Positions 16,749 to 25,739 of a stretch of DNA of 64,000 nucleotides are shown piece by piece. Position 1 is the stretch's first letter, and the number at the start of each line of letters is the position of its first letter. The notes under the pieces were generated by a model that was given only the letters and a program-made list of their open reading frames with translations, did no database searches and had not been told where the DNA came from. Location of the stretch: contig VXMD01000020.1 in the NCBI GenBank assembly GCA_009841255.1, positions 62,001 to 126,000 on the forward strand. The letters run 5' to 3'. Origin of the DNA: Candidatus Poribacteria bacterium (GTDB lineage Bacteria; Poribacteria; WGA-4E; WGA-3G). Position numbers and translations under genes: made by a program.

Positions 16749-16840
16749 TCTAATTATACCTTACGGAGAAATCACAGGCGTTAGAACTATCGGATACGTC
16801 CCTTAACTCCGCTCTCCATTCCATTACGAGCTACAGGGTT
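16749..16840 (-). repeat. Dispersed repeat copy C (minus orientation)
   Basis: Read on the minus strand it ends with CTCCGTAAGGTATAATTAGA and matches copy E (20657-20776) over about 75 bp, including AAGGGACG, GGTTCTAACGCC and GTGATTTCTCCG. It points toward the permease gene but stops some 180 bp short of its start codon. Confidence 0.7.
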
Positions 16841-16865
16841 TGATGCTTCGGTTAACCCCAAACAG

Positions 16866-16963
16866 CAGCCTGCAACAATACGCAGAAATACCCAAGCAAA
16901 ATCCCAAGCAAAAACTTTCTTCGCATTGGATTTCAGCGTTTGCAAAAACACGCAGGCGGATAT
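16866..16963 (+). repeat. Dispersed repeat copy D with two inserted modules
   Basis: It begins AGCCTGCAACAATACGC, carries two CCCAAGCAAAA units and the TTTCTTCGCATTGG module, and ends GCAGGCGGATAT. It lacks the CCGCAAGGTATAAT tail. The same CCCAAGCAAAAA unit recurs at 30015 and, inverted, at 40060-40120. Confidence 0.7.
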
Positions 16964-16986
16964 CAGAGAAAACCTTCGATAAAAAA

Positions 16987-18849
16987 ATGACTTCATTTCA
17001 CGCTTCGCGAATCATTAAAAAACCTTTTGACGCGGGGAGCATGCTATTGTGGCGTGGGTCGCAAGAAACAAAAGCACATCAAGCGGAATTAATCCGTTTG
17101 CTGCGACGCGGGGAACGCGCATGGGTTTCGTTGCCCTCTGTGTTGTTAGAAACGCGGTACCAATTGAACGCTGTGGAACAGTCCTTTGGCACTACAGAAA
17201 CAGCAACAGCGATTCAAGCAAAACTCCGCCAATCTTATCCACAGAACGGAGTGGAATACAATCAGCACCACTTAATTGCGCAACCCCAAGCGGATGCTCC
17301 CTGCTATAATATCAGCGAGTACGTCCAGCGATGTGTAGCAGGCGATCTCGAAATCGCAGAACGGCTTCGCGAACGGACGGTAATTCACCTTTACCAGACG
17401 GAAGTGGCAACGGCAGACCTTTTGAATAGTACAGGGGTTGAGGGGTTCATAGAACGTGTGCTGGCAGACTATTTAAAGAGCTACGGCAAGAAGCATCTTA
17501 TCGGTTTTACCTGTGAACTACCGAGATTTTTGTCCTTAGTTAGCGTTCTAGGAAGTGGTATAACGTCAGTGCCGTGGAGTCCGACCCTGTTAGAAACGGC
17601 TGAGGAGACACTGAGAACGTATCTGCCCTTAGTTTTCTACGAAACTTACAACTCGGCAGCAGTCAGAAACACATTTTGGAACGAATTGACAACGCAATTC
17701 GCACGCTGCTTTCTTAGAGGTATGCGCGATTTTTGTCATCGGGAAAGACTACGGTTTGCTTTAAGTCTCCCCGCAAGTGCAAAGGCACTGGAATTTGAGT
17801 TAGGGGCAACACTGGCAGAAGTGGATTGCCCGATTCTTAACGCCACCGAAATAGATACACCGAAGCGACTCGCTATCGCGAAATGGGTCTGTAGCAATAC
17901 ACAGTATGCCGGTATTTCACGAAAGGCCGCCGAGAAAACAGACAAACGGACGGTGTTTGAAGATGCAAGTCTCGGTTTTAATCTGTGGGTAAATCGGGAT
18001 CAGAAGATAGCCCCGAACTTTTCTACGATAACGGAAAAGTTATCACGCGGTTATCCAAAGAGACCACTTCTTATGATCGCACCGACACAGAGCCTCTGGA
18101 CAAAACCGGATGAGAAGCAGTGGAACGGATTGACGAAGGCGTGGGGATGGTTGTGTCAGAGTGTATGGGAATTGGGCTACGACTTCAGGGTTGTCTCGGA
18201 GCAGGAACTGAGTTCAGCGGAAATTGCGGGTACTGGTGGTATAGGAAAACGGGGTAATCGGAGCGGTGGACTCAGTTTTCCGAACGACCGAGCAGAAATG
18301 AAGGAGATTTATAACGTTATTCTGCTGCCGAGTTGTATATCGCTTCAAGAAGAAACGGTTCAACGTCTCAGCGGATTCACAAAAGCGAAGGGGCGATTGA
18401 TAGCAGACGAGCCGATTCCGTATTTACTCAACGGCAGGATTGGACTTGAGCCGTATCCGTTGGAACATCTTATCTACGGACGACGAACAACCATTCTACG
18501 GGGTCCGCAAAACGAGAAACTCGAAAAACTCGAAAAATGTCTTCGAAAATGGGTGAATCGTCCGATCTCGGTGTATGTAAAACCTAATAATGAGGAGACA
18601 GATACCGTTCACGTGCACCACCGAGGTGCAGAAAACGCTGAACGCTTTTATCTCTTCAACCGAGGCAGTGAACCGATTGATATCTTGATTGAAATCCCCT
18701 ACCAAGCGTCTCAGGTTACGGAGTGGGATCTGTTTAAGGATGTGGAAGAACGCGTTGATTTTTGGCACGCGAATGGAAAGACATATTTCAATAGCGCGTT
18801 TACAGTCGAACAGGGGCGGCTTTTTCTGGTAACGAGATCTGTACTTTGA
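16987..18849 (+). CDS. Glycoside-hydrolase-like protein (GH106/beta-galactosidase-like layout)
   Basis: I start at the ATG at 16987; the frame is open to 16840, but that part is translated repeat. The product has 620 residues and no signal peptide. The middle part (LIGFTCELPRF ... SVPWSPTL ... LVFYETYNSA) resembles the barrel of large clan glycosidases such as GH106, where a GxxxDEPxF segment carries the acid; here the segment is TCELPRF, so the usual Asp is absent. Residues around YNVILLPSCISLQEETVQRL look like a Rossmann-type domain that follows the barrel in beta-galactosidase-like enzymes. A beta-rich tail follows. The substrate is unknown, and the lost Asp leaves activity uncertain. Confidence 0.45.
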   Translation: MTSFHASRIIKKPFDAGSMLLWRGSQETKAHQAELIRLLRRGERAWVSLPSVLLETRYQLNAVEQSFGTTETATAIQAKLRQSYPQNGVEYNQHHLIAQPQADAPCYNISEYVQRCVAGDLEIAERLRERTVIHLYQTEVATADLLNSTGVEGFIERVLADYLKSYGKKHLIGFTCELPRFLSLVSVLGSGITSVPWSPTLLETAEETLRTYLPLVFYETYNSAAVRNTFWNELTTQFARCFLRGMRDFCHRERLRFALSLPASAKALEFELGATLAEVDCPILNATEIDTPKRLAIAKWVCSNTQYAGISRKAAEKTDKRTVFEDASLGFNLWVNRDQKIAPNFSTITEKLSRGYPKRPLLMIAPTQSLWTKPDEKQWNGLTKAWGWLCQSVWELGYDFRVVSEQELSSAEIAGTGGIGKRGNRSGGLSFPNDRAEMKEIYNVILLPSCISLQEETVQRLSGFTKAKGRLIADEPIPYLLNGRIGLEPYPLEHLIYGRRTTILRGPQNEKLEKLEKCLRKWVNRPISVYVKPNNEETDTVHVHHRGAENAERFYLFNRGSEPIDILIEIPYQASQVTEWDLFKDVEERVDFWHANGKTYFNSAFTVEQGRLFLVTRSVL

Positions 18850-18853
18850 ACTT

Positions 18854-18915
18854 CTTCGTGTTCGAGTTGAAGAAATGCTTTCTTCGCATTGGATTTTAGC
18901 GTTTGCAAAAACCCC
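18854..18915 (+). repeat. Dispersed repeat module (TTTCTTCGCATTGG type)
   Basis: The unit GTTCGAGTTGAAGAAATGC followed by TTTCTTCGCATTGGATTTTA and GCGTTTGCAAAAAC matches parts of copies B and D and the end of the repeat at 29930. It directly follows the stop of the glycosidase-like gene. Confidence 0.65.
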
Positions 18916-18943
18916 ATGGGCTTGTTTACCGCCCAAATTCTTA

Positions 18944-18972
18944 TAGGAGAGGCTGGATAACCCAGTCCTTAC
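18944..18972. repeat. GGCTGGATAACCCAGTCC palindrome
   Basis: A palindrome with arms GGCTGG/CCAGTCC around ATAAC. A closely matching copy lies inside the lptD coding sequence at 29826-29852. Confidence 0.6.
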
Positions 18973-19045
18973 ACCAAACACCTGCCTGTAAGCGTAGCGG
19001 CAGGCAGACAGAAACCGAATAGTTGAAAATATGAAAGGAGTTATT

Positions 19046-20605
19046 ATGACGGGTGGAGATCTTTTCGTTGAATGTTTAAAGGCACAAGGCATTCGTGATA
19101 TTTTCGGTTTGCCGGGCAACCATTTAGACACGGTTTATGAATCGTTATACAACAATCAGGACAGCATCCAGCACTATGTCACACGGCATGAAGGGGGTGC
19201 GGCATTTATGGCGGATGGCTATGCGCGCGCCACAGGTGAGGTCGGTGTCTGTATGACCGTTCCGGGTCCCGGCTCAAACAACGCTTCTATCGGCATCGGT
19301 GAGGCAAATACAGCCTCTTCGCCTGTACTTTGGATTACCGGACAGAATCCGTCCTACTTGGCACCACAGGATCCGAAGAAGAGTTTTCATGGATTGGATC
19401 AGCGAGCTGCCTTCAGCACGATGACGAAACATCTGGAAATTGTGCATCGGGTAGATCAGATTCCGGGTGCCATCAATCGAAGTTTCAGTGCTTTGCGTTC
19501 GGGGAGACCGGGACCTGTACTGATCGAGTTGGCAAAAGATGCGTTGGATGCCGAAGCGAATTTTCCAGTTCCGCCACGGAATAACGGTATCCAGACGACC
19601 GCAAGTCCGCAAGACGTAGATGCAGCACTGGCGTTGTTGAGCACGGCAGAACGTCCAATGATTATTGCAGGCGGGGGTATTAACCATACACGCGCAACTG
19701 CGGAAATACTTGAGTTCGCGGAACTATTGGACGCACCAATCGTGATGACCGGTTTTGGGAAAGGTTCGGTGCCGGAAGACTCGCCGTATTCCATCGGTAT
19801 CTTCCGAGACGGTGTCGCGCAAGCCGCGATGGATGCTTCCGATCTCATTGTTGCCGTTGGGACGCGGTTTAACTATCGGGACACCGGTAACTGGAGCCTC
19901 AAGATTCCTCAACCCCTGTTGCACATTGAAGCGGACCCAGAAGAGATTCACAAAGAATATCCAGCGACTGTCGGTATCGGTGCGAACCCGAAACTGGTGC
20001 TACGTCAGTTGAACGCTGCGTTACGCGACGAGAAACGCACAGGCGGTTGGGGTGAAGGGTTACCTGAATTACGGCGACGCTTTATGGCAACTGAACACCC
20101 TCAGATCCTCCAAGAGATGCGCGACGTGATGCCTCACGATGCGATTTTGTCGGTCGACGTTAATATTACCGGCTATGGGGCATTGGCACATTTTCCGTGT
20201 TATCATCCGGGGAGTTACATCTTCTCCGGTGTATCTGTTGCGATGGGAATCGGATTGACGGGTGCCATTGGGGCACAGGTCGCCTATCCGGATCGGAAAG
20301 TTGTCGCCCTGAGCGGTGACGGCGGGTTTTTGATGACATGTCCGGATTTAGCAACCGCGGTGCTGTATGACCTACCCGTTGTAACGCTCGTGATGAACGA
20401 CAACCAGTATACTTCAATTGAACGCGGGCAGCTCCGACGTTTCGGCAAACGGATCGGTGTTGAACTCGCCAACCCAGACTTCGTGCAGTTCGCAGAATCG
20501 TTCGGCGCGATCGGATTACGCGTCGAAGATCCAAGTGATTTTAGACCGACGTTTGAAAAGGCACTCGCTTTGGATAGACCGGTTCTCCTTGAAGTCGTCA
20601 AGTAA
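19046..20605 (+). CDS. Thiamine pyrophosphate enzyme, acetolactate synthase/benzoylformate decarboxylase-like
   Basis: I start at the ATG at 19046, preceded by AAAGGAG at 19034-19040; the ATG at 19031 lies upstream of that site. The 519-residue product has the three TPP-enzyme domains. The catalytic glutamate is E49 in RHEGGAAFMADGYARATG. The central domain starts near AERPMIIAGGG. The TPP-binding motif is GDGGFLMTCPDL ... VMNDNQY near 420-445. The family includes acetolactate synthase, benzoylformate decarboxylase and glyoxylate carboligase; there is no small regulatory subunit nearby, so a catabolic decarboxylase or carboligase is more likely than branched-chain synthesis. Confidence 0.88.
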   Translation: MTGGDLFVECLKAQGIRDIFGLPGNHLDTVYESLYNNQDSIQHYVTRHEGGAAFMADGYARATGEVGVCMTVPGPGSNNASIGIGEANTASSPVLWITGQNPSYLAPQDPKKSFHGLDQRAAFSTMTKHLEIVHRVDQIPGAINRSFSALRSGRPGPVLIELAKDALDAEANFPVPPRNNGIQTTASPQDVDAALALLSTAERPMIIAGGGINHTRATAEILEFAELLDAPIVMTGFGKGSVPEDSPYSIGIFRDGVAQAAMDASDLIVAVGTRFNYRDTGNWSLKIPQPLLHIEADPEEIHKEYPATVGIGANPKLVLRQLNAALRDEKRTGGWGEGLPELRRRFMATEHPQILQEMRDVMPHDAILSVDVNITGYGALAHFPCYHPGSYIFSGVSVAMGIGLTGAIGAQVAYPDRKVVALSGDGGFLMTCPDLATAVLYDLPVVTLVMNDNQYTSIERGQLRRFGKRIGVELANPDFVQFAESFGAIGLRVEDPSDFRPTFEKALALDRPVLLEVVK

Positions 20606-20656
20606 TCTTGCCACAATCGGCAGTGGGTGGAGGGGTTTTCGTTTTGCGATGGCCTC

Positions 20657-20776
20657 AAAACCCGTAGTTCGTATTGTCCCGCAAGCCCACACGCGGCTTG
20701 CGCGTGGAGAGCGGATATAAGGGACGCATCTGATGGTTCTAACGCCCGTGATTTCTCCGCAAGGTATAATTAGAAA
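20657..20776 (+). repeat. Dispersed repeat copy E, before phosphofructokinase
   Basis: It reads AAAACCCGTAGTTCGTATTG, then a GCAAGCC...GGCTTGC hairpin, AAGGGACGCATCTG and finally CTCCGCAAGGTATAATTAG. It ends a few nt before the SD of the phosphofructokinase gene. Copies C and 52694 are its closest relatives. Confidence 0.75.
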
Positions 20777-20788
20777 AAGGAGTTGGAT

Positions 20789-21991
20789 ATGGCGAAAAAG
20801 ATCGGTGTTCTGACGGGTGGCGGCGATACAAGTGCTCTGAACGCCACCCTTAAAGGCATTGCATTGAAAGCCGAAGAACTCGGTTTTGAACTCATCGGAT
20901 TTATGGAAGGCTGGCGTGGTGTTTTGAAGGGTGGGCACTACTTTACGCTAACGCCTGATCTGATTGACGAAAACCGAGGTGGGACGCTGCTAAAGAGCTC
21001 ACGCACAAACCTGATAAAAGATGGTAAATTAGATGAAGCGGTCAGCAATCTGAAAAAACTGGATATTAGCGGACTGATTCCGATCGGTGGTGATGATACG
21101 TTGACGGTCGGGACCGCACTGTCCGATCAATTCACAACCACGTTCGTCACCAAAACAATTGATAACGATGTGGGTATCAATCCGCCTGAAGGGGATGCTG
21201 TCGATTACTCTAAGATGGTTAACTATTTCTGTCCAGGCTTCCCTTCATCTGCCAACAGAGTCATCAATTACGTCCAAGATCTGCGGACAACGACCTACTC
21301 CCACGATCGTGTGATTGTTGTTGAAGCGATGGGAAGAGATGCGGGTTGGTTGACCTTATCCGCCGCTTATGGACTCGCGGATCTTATCGTTGTTCCAGAA
21401 GTGCCGTATCAACCGGAGAAGCTGGCGGAAGCGATTCGTGAAAAACACGCAGCACAAGGGAACGTCATCGTCGTTGTATCTGAGGGTATCCGAAATGACG
21501 ATGGAGAATTGATGATTACTTCACAGGCGGAACTCGATGCTTTTGGGCATACGAAACCGGGTGGGTGTTCAGAAATTATTGTTGAGACGATGAAGAAACT
21601 GCTTCCCGAGATTTCAAGTTCTGCGTTTCGGGCATTGATACTCGGTTATCTCCAGCGGTGCGGGAGCCCGATACCCTTGGATAGAGACATCGCGATGAAG
21701 GCGGGTGCGATGGCGGTGCAAGCACTCTCAGACGGAATGTTCAACGGTGTTGCGACGATTACTCGAACAGAGGTCGGCATTGAACCGACTCTATTGCCGT
21801 TAGATCAAGTGCTAAAGCGGGATGCTTCTGGACATGTTATCCGGCGAAGTCTCGATCTGCGGTTCTACGACGCGGAACGGTACCAGATATCTCCAGCGGG
21901 TGTGGGGTATTTCCGTCCGTTGTTCGGGGACTTGCCACGCCCAGAATTGTCATTGGGTGATCAATTGATTAAGATCGGGGAGATCGGGTAA
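20789..21991 (+). CDS. Phosphofructokinase, predicted pyrophosphate-dependent
   Basis: I start at the ATG at 20789, 6 nt after AAAAGGAG; a TTG two codons upstream is less likely. The 400-residue product is a PFKA-family enzyme that phosphorylates fructose 6-phosphate. Family motifs are GVLTGGGDTSALNA at 6-19, GGDDT at 100-104, TKTIDND at 121-127 and MGRDAGWL at 181-188. In ATP-dependent enzymes the positions equal to D103 and K122 are glycines; Asp and Lys there mark pyrophosphate use. A PPi enzyme would be reversible and could serve both glycolysis and gluconeogenesis. A terminator follows at 22016. The gene is preceded by a dispersed repeat ending in a TATAAT-like box. Confidence 0.88.
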   Translation: MAKKIGVLTGGGDTSALNATLKGIALKAEELGFELIGFMEGWRGVLKGGHYFTLTPDLIDENRGGTLLKSSRTNLIKDGKLDEAVSNLKKLDISGLIPIGGDDTLTVGTALSDQFTTTFVTKTIDNDVGINPPEGDAVDYSKMVNYFCPGFPSSANRVINYVQDLRTTTYSHDRVIVVEAMGRDAGWLTLSAAYGLADLIVVPEVPYQPEKLAEAIREKHAAQGNVIVVVSEGIRNDDGELMITSQAELDAFGHTKPGGCSEIIVETMKKLLPEISSSAFRALILGYLQRCGSPIPLDRDIAMKAGAMAVQALSDGMFNGVATITRTEVGIEPTLLPLDQVLKRDASGHVIRRSLDLRFYDAERYQISPAGVGYFRPLFGDLPRPELSLGDQLIKIGEIG

Positions 21992-22015
21992 GAAGCGGGG
22001 TTTTTAGTAAATGTA

Positions 22016-22046
22016 GGCGCGGTTTCAAACCGCGCCTTTAATTTTT
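22016..22046 (+). terminator. Rho-independent terminator after phosphofructokinase
   Basis: A perfect 10-bp stem GGCGCGGTTT/AAACCGCGCC with a one-base loop is followed by TTTAATTTTT. It lies 25 nt after the phosphofructokinase stop codon. Confidence 0.8.
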
Positions 22047-22128
22047 AGTATAAATGTTTTTCCTTCCCCGTAGTAAGAATCGTAGATGTGCTGATAAACC
22101 GCTAAGGATTTTACAATGTTGTAGAACC

Positions 22129-22683
22129 CTATTTGCTCAATCTGTTTGATGCGAAAGAAAATTCCTCCGCAACTACGAACCTGTCATTCGTTTCAGGGGA
22201 GCGGTAGATGAGACTGAGGGTGGCAATCTCACATCGGATGGGCCGCCATTCGGTTTGGAGTCGCTCCTGTTCGGTCTGAAGGGATCGGTGTTGGAATTGT
22301 CCAACTGAGAGGTGTGGATGGAAACCGTCAGCGAATCGTGCTGTGTCGTCATAATCGGGAAGGTGGTGCATAAGTGTGCTATGTAACCGCACAATTACGT
22401 CTTCGGGTTCTGGAACTAAGAACATCGTACACGACTTTCGGTGTCGGAAAGCATCAAAGCGAGCGAGTTCGACAGAGAACGGTGCTATCTGTTGGGCGGC
22501 TTGTGTGAGGGCAGGGATAACTGATCCGAAGTCGTGTTGTTCCGCGAATGGATAGAGCAGTGTTATATGTGGCATCCATCGCAGGAAGTTACGGTCGTGG
22601 ACGCTGCGAATAGCTTGGATAGGAGATTGTACGGATTCTGGCGGGATGAGGACAACAGCAGTGGTGTGAGTTTTGTTGGGCAT
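22129..22683 (-). CDS. 2H phosphoesterase / 2'-5' RNA ligase-like protein
   Basis: A 184-residue protein of the 2H phosphoesterase superfamily (LigT/2'-5' RNA ligase-like). The two H-x-[TS] motifs are H39-I-T41 in MPHITLLYPF and H124-L-S126 in FHPHLSVGQF, spaced as in the family and forming the two-histidine active site. Such enzymes hydrolyse or ligate 2',3'-cyclic or 2'-5' phosphodiester bonds in RNA or nucleotides. The length is normal for the family. It is convergent with the phosphofructokinase gene and has no functional partner nearby. Confidence 0.85.
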   Translation of the reverse strand: MPNKTHTTAVVLIPPESVQSPIQAIRSVHDRNFLRWMPHITLLYPFAEQHDFGSVIPALTQAAQQIAPFSVELARFDAFRHRKSCTMFLVPEPEDVIVRLHSTLMHHLPDYDDTARFADGFHPHLSVGQFQHRSLQTEQERLQTEWRPIRCEIATLSLIYRSPETNDRFVVAEEFSFASNRLSK

Positions 22684-22769
22684 ATTTTACTTGTGTCCAC
22701 CTGAGTACCACTCCATTACACTACGCTGTGGTTTTTGGATATTCTAAGCCTCTTCCTTAAAATCAAGAC

Positions 22770-22858
22770 GCAAGCCTGCAACAACGGCGCAGGCGGATAT
22801 ATGAGACGCACGTGATAAATAGGGCGCACATTGTTCCTCCGCAAGGAATAATTAAAAA
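22770..22858 (+). repeat. Dispersed repeat copy F
   Basis: It reads GCAAGCCTGCAACAACGGCG, CAGGCGGATATATGAGACGC and, at the end, CTCCGCAAGGAATAATTAAA. It lies between the minus-strand 2H and SDR genes and points at the 3' end of the SDR gene, so it does not serve a start codon. Confidence 0.75.
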
Positions 22859-22862
22859 TTTA

Positions 22863-23660
22863 TCAACCAACGGACATCCCCCAACGACCACCGTCAACGT
22901 GTAGTGTCTGTCCTGTAATGTAAGAGGCATCGTCGCTGAGCAGGAATGCGATCGTGGATGCGATCTCTTCTGGAGCGGCGAGACGTTTCATAATGCACGA
23001 AGAGATCGATAATTCCTCTAACTCCTTTTTTCGAGCAGCTGGATCCGCGGCTCCACCGAAGTGCATCTCCGTAACGATCCAACCCGGGGCGACGGCGTTC
23101 ACGCGAATATCGTATTCGATGAATTCGTATGCCATCGTTTTTGTGACAGAGACCAGAGCGGATTTAATCGCATCGTAGATCCACTGCCCAGGTCTGCCGA
23201 GATAACCCCCCTCTGATGAGAGATTGACGATAGCACCGCCCTCTTTCTTCAGCAACGGTAGTAGTAACTGCGTAATCAGGACCCAACCTCGGAGACCAAT
23301 TGCGGTTTCGATGTCCCAATTAGATAACCACGCGCCGTCTTCAATTTTACCGATCCTCAAGATAGCAGCATTATTGACGAGGATGTGAAGTGTAGAAAAC
23401 TGTTCGGCGACGGCATTCGCAGCAGCGCGGACGCTTTCGTCATCGGCGAGATCGACCTCTACAAACAGTGCCTTCCCACCTGTCTCTTGGATTTCGGCGA
23501 CTGCCTTACGTGCCATTTCTGCGTTTTTATCGGCGATGATGACGTGCGCGCCTTCGGATGCAAGGCGGTTCGCCGTCGCTCTTCCGATGCCAGAGGCACC
23601 GCCTGTGATCAAGGCGACTTTATCCATAAAACGAATTGTTCCTAACAGATTGGTTTGCAT
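22863..23660 (-). CDS. Short-chain dehydrogenase/reductase (tandem copy 1)
   Basis: A 265-residue SDR. It has the NAD(P)-binding GGASGIG near the N-terminus, NNAA after strand 4, and the catalytic YDAIK (Y-x-x-x-K) preceded by a serine in VNLSSEGG. The C-terminal LHVDGGRWGMSVG is typical of classical SDRs. The gene is a tandem paralogue of the next one upstream, with long identical stretches in protein and even in the leader (AAGGACT about 10 nt before the ATG), which supports the start at 23660. An internal ATG at 23627 is possible. The substrate is unknown. Confidence 0.88.
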   Translation of the reverse strand: MQTNLLGTIRFMDKVALITGGASGIGRATANRLASEGAHVIIADKNAEMARKAVAEIQETGGKALFVEVDLADDESVRAAANAVAEQFSTLHILVNNAAILRIGKIEDGAWLSNWDIETAIGLRGWVLITQLLLPLLKKEGGAIVNLSSEGGYLGRPGQWIYDAIKSALVSVTKTMAYEFIEYDIRVNAVAPGWIVTEMHFGGAADPAARKKELEELSISSCIMKRLAAPEEIASTIAFLLSDDASYITGQTLHVDGGRWGMSVG

Positions 23661-23700
23661 CTGTTGCTAAGTCCTTTGATGTATGGATTCGTGTTGAAGT

Positions 23701-24501
23701 TCATCGACCGACGGACATCCCCCAACGACCACCGTCTACATGTATCGTTTGCCCCGTGATGTAAGAAGCATCGTCGCTGAGGAGGAAGGCGATCGCGGAT
23801 GCGATTTCCTCTGGTCCACAGCGGCGTTTCATGATGCAAGAATTAATCGGCGTCTCCTCCAATTCCTTCTTACGTGCGGCGGGATCAGGGGCTCTCCCGA
23901 AGTGCATCTCCGTGACAACCCAGCCAGGGGCGACGGCGTTAACACGAATACCGTATTCGACGAATTCATACGCCATTGTTTTCGTAAGAGAGACCAATGC
24001 CGATTTAATCGCATCGTAGACCCATCCGCCAGGCCTGCCGAGATAACCGCCCTCTGATGAAAGATTGACGATAGCCGCTCCTTCCTGTTTCAAAAGCGGT
24101 AACAGGTGCTGCGTGATGACGACCCAACCGCGGAGCCCGATTGCGGTCTCGGGTTGCCAATTTGGAATCCATCCGCCGTCTTCAATTTTACCACCTCTCG
24201 CGATAGCAGCGTTATTGACGAGGATATGGAGCGCGGAAAACTTTTCGGTGACTTCCCGCGCGGCGGCTTGGACACTGTCATCATCGGCGAGATCGACCTC
24301 TATAAAAAGTGCCTTCCCACCTGTCTCTTGGATTTCAGCGACCGCCTGGTTCGCCATTTCAGCGTTGATATCGGCGATGATGACGTGCGCACCCTCAGCG
24401 GCGAGACGGTTCGCGGTCGCCCGACCGATACCGGAGGCACCGCCCGTTATCAAGGCGACTTTATCTGTAAAACGGATTGTTCCCCATTGGTTTGTTTGCA
24501 T
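23701..24501 (-). CDS. Short-chain dehydrogenase/reductase (tandem copy 2)
   Basis: A 266-residue classical SDR with GGASGIGRATANRLAAEG at the cofactor site, NNAAIARGG, and the catalytic YDAIK. It differs from the neighbouring copy mainly in the region around AIARGGKIEDGGWIPNW, which may line the substrate pocket. There is no internal Met near the N-terminus, so the start is firm. The two genes are 40 bp apart in the same direction, and a third, unrelated SDR lies upstream. Together they look like an expanded set of alcohol or sugar oxidoreductases. Confidence 0.88.
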   Translation of the reverse strand: MQTNQWGTIRFTDKVALITGGASGIGRATANRLAAEGAHVIIADINAEMANQAVAEIQETGGKALFIEVDLADDDSVQAAAREVTEKFSALHILVNNAAIARGGKIEDGGWIPNWQPETAIGLRGWVVITQHLLPLLKQEGAAIVNLSSEGGYLGRPGGWVYDAIKSALVSLTKTMAYEFVEYGIRVNAVAPGWVVTEMHFGRAPDPAARKKELEETPINSCIMKRRCGPEEIASAIAFLLSDDASYITGQTIHVDGGRWGMSVGR

Positions 24502-24548
24502 TATGTTGTGAGTCCTTCTATTGAGCCGTCAGCGGTCAGCCCTCAGCA

Positions 24549-24573
24549 GTAGGGGCAGGTCTTGTGCCTGCCC
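24549..24573. repeat. GGGGCAGGTCTTGTGCCTGCCC palindrome
   Basis: The third copy of the palindromic unit seen at 7567-7625, here between two SDR genes. Confidence 0.6.
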
Positions 24574-24601
24574 GTATGAGAATCGCGAGCACAGTTCGCT
24601 C

Positions 24602-25375
24602 CTACACACCTGCGGCGAATCCGCCATCGACGAGTAGGGAGGCACCGGTAACCCATTCTGCCTCGTCAGAGGCGAAGAAGACCGCGGCGCGTCCAATGTC
24701 TCTCGGTAGACCGAAACGTGGCATAGCCGTTTTTTCCAATGCTTCTTCAATCTGTTCGGGGGTGAGATAGTCCTGGATTGCCGTCTCGATATAGCCGGGA
24801 CAGATGGCGTTGACGGTTATGCCGAATTGCCCGATTTCCAAAGCGATATCTCGAACCATATTGACAATAGCGGCTTTCGCGGGGGCATACGCAGGTCCGG
24901 CACCACCGCCATAGGCGTGAACGGAGGCGATCTGGATAATTCTTCCAAATTTCGATTGTTTCAGGTGTGGAATGGCGAGTTTCGTCGCAATGAAGACCCC
25001 GCGGAGGTTGACACCAACGACGCTGTCCCAATCCGCGATTGAGAGTTCCTGCGCACCACCGGGGATATGGATCCCGGCGTTATTGACGAGAACATCGAGT
25101 CCGCCAAAATGTTCGACGGTTCGCTGAATGACGTGTGCGACCTGCGCTTCGTCGGCGACATCGGCTTGGAGGAAGAGTCCTTCTGCACCGAGTTTCTCGA
25201 TTTCCGTGACAGTCGGGGTTGTGGTATCGGTTTCGTGGTATTTGCCGCGGAGTGGGGTTTCCTGTCTATCGACGACAGCAACCCGCGCACCCTCACGAGC
25301 GAATTCGAGTGCGATGCCGCGTCCAATACCTGAACTTCCACCGGTTACAATGCAGATGCGATCCTTGAGTAGCAT
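24602..25375 (-). CDS. Short-chain dehydrogenase/reductase, glucose/3-oxoacyl reductase-like
   Basis: A 257-residue classical SDR with TGGSSGIGRG at 12-21, NNAGIH, and the catalytic YAPAK within AGPAYAPAKAAIVNM. It ends in LLVDGGFAAGV. It is only distantly related to the two tandem SDR genes downstream. An insert around LRGKYHETDTTTPT after the second strand is unusual and lies where cofactor choice is set; the aspartate in VVDRQ suggests NAD rather than NADP. The substrate is unknown. Confidence 0.87.
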   Translation of the reverse strand: MLLKDRICIVTGGSSGIGRGIALEFAREGARVAVVDRQETPLRGKYHETDTTTPTVTEIEKLGAEGLFLQADVADEAQVAHVIQRTVEHFGGLDVLVNNAGIHIPGGAQELSIADWDSVVGVNLRGVFIATKLAIPHLKQSKFGRIIQIASVHAYGGGAGPAYAPAKAAIVNMVRDIALEIGQFGITVNAICPGYIETAIQDYLTPEQIEEALEKTAMPRFGLPRDIGRAAVFFASDEAEWVTGASLLVDGGFAAGV

Positions 25376-25409
25376 GTGGATTTTTCTCTTCCAAAGTAAA
25401 GGAACATCA

Positions 25410-25739
25410 TTAGGTCACAAAAACCCGCTGGCGCCTTATTGTTCCATCCGAAGGTGTAATGTGAATTTCAACGTTGCGGTTTAGTTTCTTCAGGATCATT
25501 AGGAGCCGTTCCACAGTGAAGTCTTCAAAATCCATCTTCTTCAAGCGAGACACATCATTCCGATTGAGTTCAAAGTGTTTCTCTGCTTTTGCAGGAGTCA
25601 GTTTGAGTTCCTCAAGAAGACGGTGGATTGCAAAAGCGAGGTCCACTCTTAACTGAAGGTATTCCGCTTCTTCCTCAGAGAAACCGATGTCCAAAAACAC
25701 ATTACCAGAACTTTCCTCAATTTTGACTTCTTCACCCAT
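25410..25739 (-). CDS. XRE/HigA-type antitoxin-like DNA-binding protein
   Basis: A 109-residue helix-turn-helix protein of the HigA2-like type. It opens with IEESSGNVFLDIGFSEEEAE, as in antitoxins of the RelE/HigB-HigA2 group, and carries the helix-turn-helix in LTPAKAEKHFELNRNDVSRL. The usual FTVERLLMILKKLN and a C-terminal basic tail follow. The SD GGAGG lies in the toxin remnant 6 nt upstream. Because the toxin gene before it is truncated, this appears to be an orphan antitoxin that could survive as a regulator or by protecting against related toxins. Confidence 0.8.
   Translation of the reverse strand: MGEEVKIEESSGNVFLDIGFSEEEAEYLQLRVDLAFAIHRLLEELKLTPAKAEKHFELNRNDVSRLKKMDFEDFTVERLLMILKKLNRNVEIHITPSDGTIRRQRVFVT

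Larger units (their letters stand above)
16570..16986. other. 417-bp intergenic region, repeat-filled
   Basis: This divergent gap between the permease pair and the glycosidase-like gene contains dispersed repeats at 16749-16840 and 16866-16963. The open frame of the downstream gene runs back into the second repeat, but that stretch is repeat-derived and is not counted as coding. I see no convincing promoter. Confidence 0.6.

Noticed and set aside
16840..16986. N-terminal extension of the glycosidase-like frame
   Set aside because: It is repeat sequence, as shown by matches at 10065 and 18854.
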